DNA of 8,266 nt from CAYLNK01 sp964384675 (GTDB lineage: Bacteria > Acidobacteriota > Thermoanaerobaculia > UBA5066). The number at the start of each line of letters is the position of its first letter. Position 1 is the first letter of the stretch. The stretch lies in contig CAYLNK010000306.1 of assembly GCA_964384675.1 (NCBI GenBank), positions 1 to 8,266 of the forward strand, written 5' to 3'. Shown piece after piece: positions 7,274 through 8,266 of this stretch. Below the pieces are notes generated by a model. It was not told the origin of the DNA, searched no databases, and was given only the letters and a program-made list of their open reading frames with translations. The position numbers and the translations under genes are program-made.

Positions 7274-8266
7274 GCGGGCTCGCGATCCTCGCGGCCGTCG
7301 TCGTCCTGAAGGGAGCGACGGTGCACACCGCCGCGGGTCCGAAGATCGCGGATGGCGTGGTCGTGATGACCGACGGGACGCTGACCGCCGTGGGCGGCCC
7401 GGCCACGCCGGTGCCTGCCGGCGCGACCGTCGTGGACGTCACGGGGAAGCACCTCTCGCCGGCGCTCGTCGCGCCCGCGACGCTGACCGGGCTGATCGAG
7501 ATCGAGGCGGTGCGTGCGACCGTGGACGTCACGGAGGTCGGCGAGATCAACCCCGAGGCACGCCCCGACGTGGCGCTCAACCTCGACTCCGAGTCGCTCC
7601 CGGTGGCCCGGAGCAACGGCGTCCTCTTCGGCCTCCTGGTGCCGCGCGGCTCCGTCGTCCCGGGCGCGGCCTCGCTCGTCGCGTTCGACGGCTACACACG
7701 AGAGGACGCCTGCGTCGTCTGCCCGGCGGCGGTCGTCCTCGAGTGGCCCGAGATGCTGATCGACCGGGCGCCCGGCGCACGCCCTTCCGTCAAGCGGCAG
7801 GAGAAGAGACGGGACGAGGCGCTCGCGAAGCTCCGCGAGGCGTTCCGGGCCGCGCGCGCCTACCGGACGGCGAAGGGCGCGGAGGGGAAGCCGGGGATCC
7901 CGGCGCACGACGCCGACGCGACGTTCGCCGCGCTCGTCCCCGTCCTCGACGGGAAGGTCCCGCTCCTGGTGCGCGCGTCGACCCGGCAGCAGATCGAGGC
8001 GGTCCTTCGCTTCGTCGACGAGGACCTCGCGGGCGACCCCGTTCGCCTCGTCCTCCTCGGCGCCGAGGACGCCCCGCGCCTTGCGGAGCGGCTGGCCGCG
8101 CGGAAGGTCCCCGTGATCCTGGACGGCGTGCAGAAGCTGCCGCGCCGGAGCGACGACCCGTACGACGCGCCGTTCGCGATCGCGGGGGAGCTGGCGCGCG
8201 CCGGGGTCCCCGTCGCCATCGGCTCGGGGTCGGGCGCGTCCGACGCCGCGCTCACCCGGACGCTGC
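7270..8266 (+). CDS. Amidohydrolase-superfamily protein with degenerate metal site; C-terminus cut by window edge
   Basis: I translated 332 codons from ATG at 7270, open to the right edge. The start overlaps the previous stop (ATGA) and has a GGAGGTGA site, so translation is probably coupled. The N-terminus (VVVLKGATVHTAAG, then DGVVVMTDGTLTAVGG) is the beta-sandwich entry of imidazolonepropionase-like amidohydrolases. At the DxHxH position it reads A68-P69-A70-T71-L72, so both histidines are missing. The next block (GLIEIEAVRATVDVTEVGE, then DSESLPVARSNGV near 105-117) is, as I recall, typical of a subfamily that often lacks this pair. Later, AIGSGSGAS (316-324) replaces the stretch that usually carries the metal-binding Asp. 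No full signal peptide is evident: there is no positive n-region and the short hydrophobic start runs into the first strand. Its fold parallels the metal-free first half of the upstream protein. A partner or scaffold role is possible; enzymatic activity is doubtful. Confidence 0.9.
   Translation, partial: MSGLAILAAVVVLKGATVHTAAGPKIADGVVVMTDGTLTAVGGPATPVPAGATVVDVTGKHLSPALVAPATLTGLIEIEAVRATVDVTEVGEINPEARPDVALNLDSESLPVARSNGVLFGLLVPRGSVVPGAASLVAFDGYTREDACVVCPAAVVLEWPEMLIDRAPGARPSVKRQEKRRDEALAKLREAFRAARAYRTAKGAEGKPGIPAHDADATFAALVPVLDGKVPLLVRASTRQQIEAVLRFVDEDLAGDPVRLVLLGAEDAPRLAERLAARKVPVILDGVQKLPRRSDDPYDAPFAIAGELARAGVPVAIGSGSGASDAALTRTL

Noticed and set aside
6607..7908. A 433-codon minus-strand frame spanning the junction of the two amidohydrolase genes
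   Set aside because: The sense strand carries two continuous recognisable amidohydrolases with a strong ribosome-binding site; the antisense product is Arg/Ala/Ser-rich.

Overview
The window is very GC-rich, protein-dense bacterial DNA. Codon third positions are overwhelmingly G or C, Shine-Dalgarno sites are strong, and both complete proteins begin with Sec-type signal peptides. Together with a tricorn-type peptidase beside imidazolonepropionase-like amidohydrolases, this suggests a high-GC, soil- or sediment-type heterotroph. Acidobacteriota is my best guess; Gemmatimonadota, Myxococcota or a related uncultured phylum are possible. No rRNA or other taxonomic marker is present, so this is only a guess.

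Layout: two divergent transcription units leave a 99-bp intergenic region (4112-4210). Leftward: a complete, probably secreted tricorn-protease homologue (4111 to 776), then 44 bp later a GNAT N-acetyltransferase (731 to beyond the left edge). The acetyltransferase appears fused in frame to a C-terminal START-like (AHSA1/SRPBCC) domain cut by the window edge. Rightward: a 1020-residue protein made of two amidohydrolase modules (4211-7273), then a third amidohydrolase module as a separate gene (7270 to beyond the right edge), coupled by an ATGA stop/start overlap. There is no gene-free stretch above 100 bp. I saw no tRNA, rRNA, CRISPR array, insertion sequence or convincing intrinsic terminator.

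How the genes may work together: tricorn-family enzymes cut oligopeptides, and the amidohydrolase superfamily includes peptide- and amide-processing metal hydrolases. A module for breaking down exported or scavenged peptides is therefore reasonable, but it is inferred from family and neighbourhood only. The most notable structural point is that only one of the three amidohydrolase modules (the C-terminal half of the 4211-7273 product) keeps recognisable metal ligands. The other two have lost the HxH pair and the late Asp. The GNAT-START fusion and a possible hairpin over the tricorn ribosome-binding site are the other points worth checking. I did not find a clearly new defence or mobile system.
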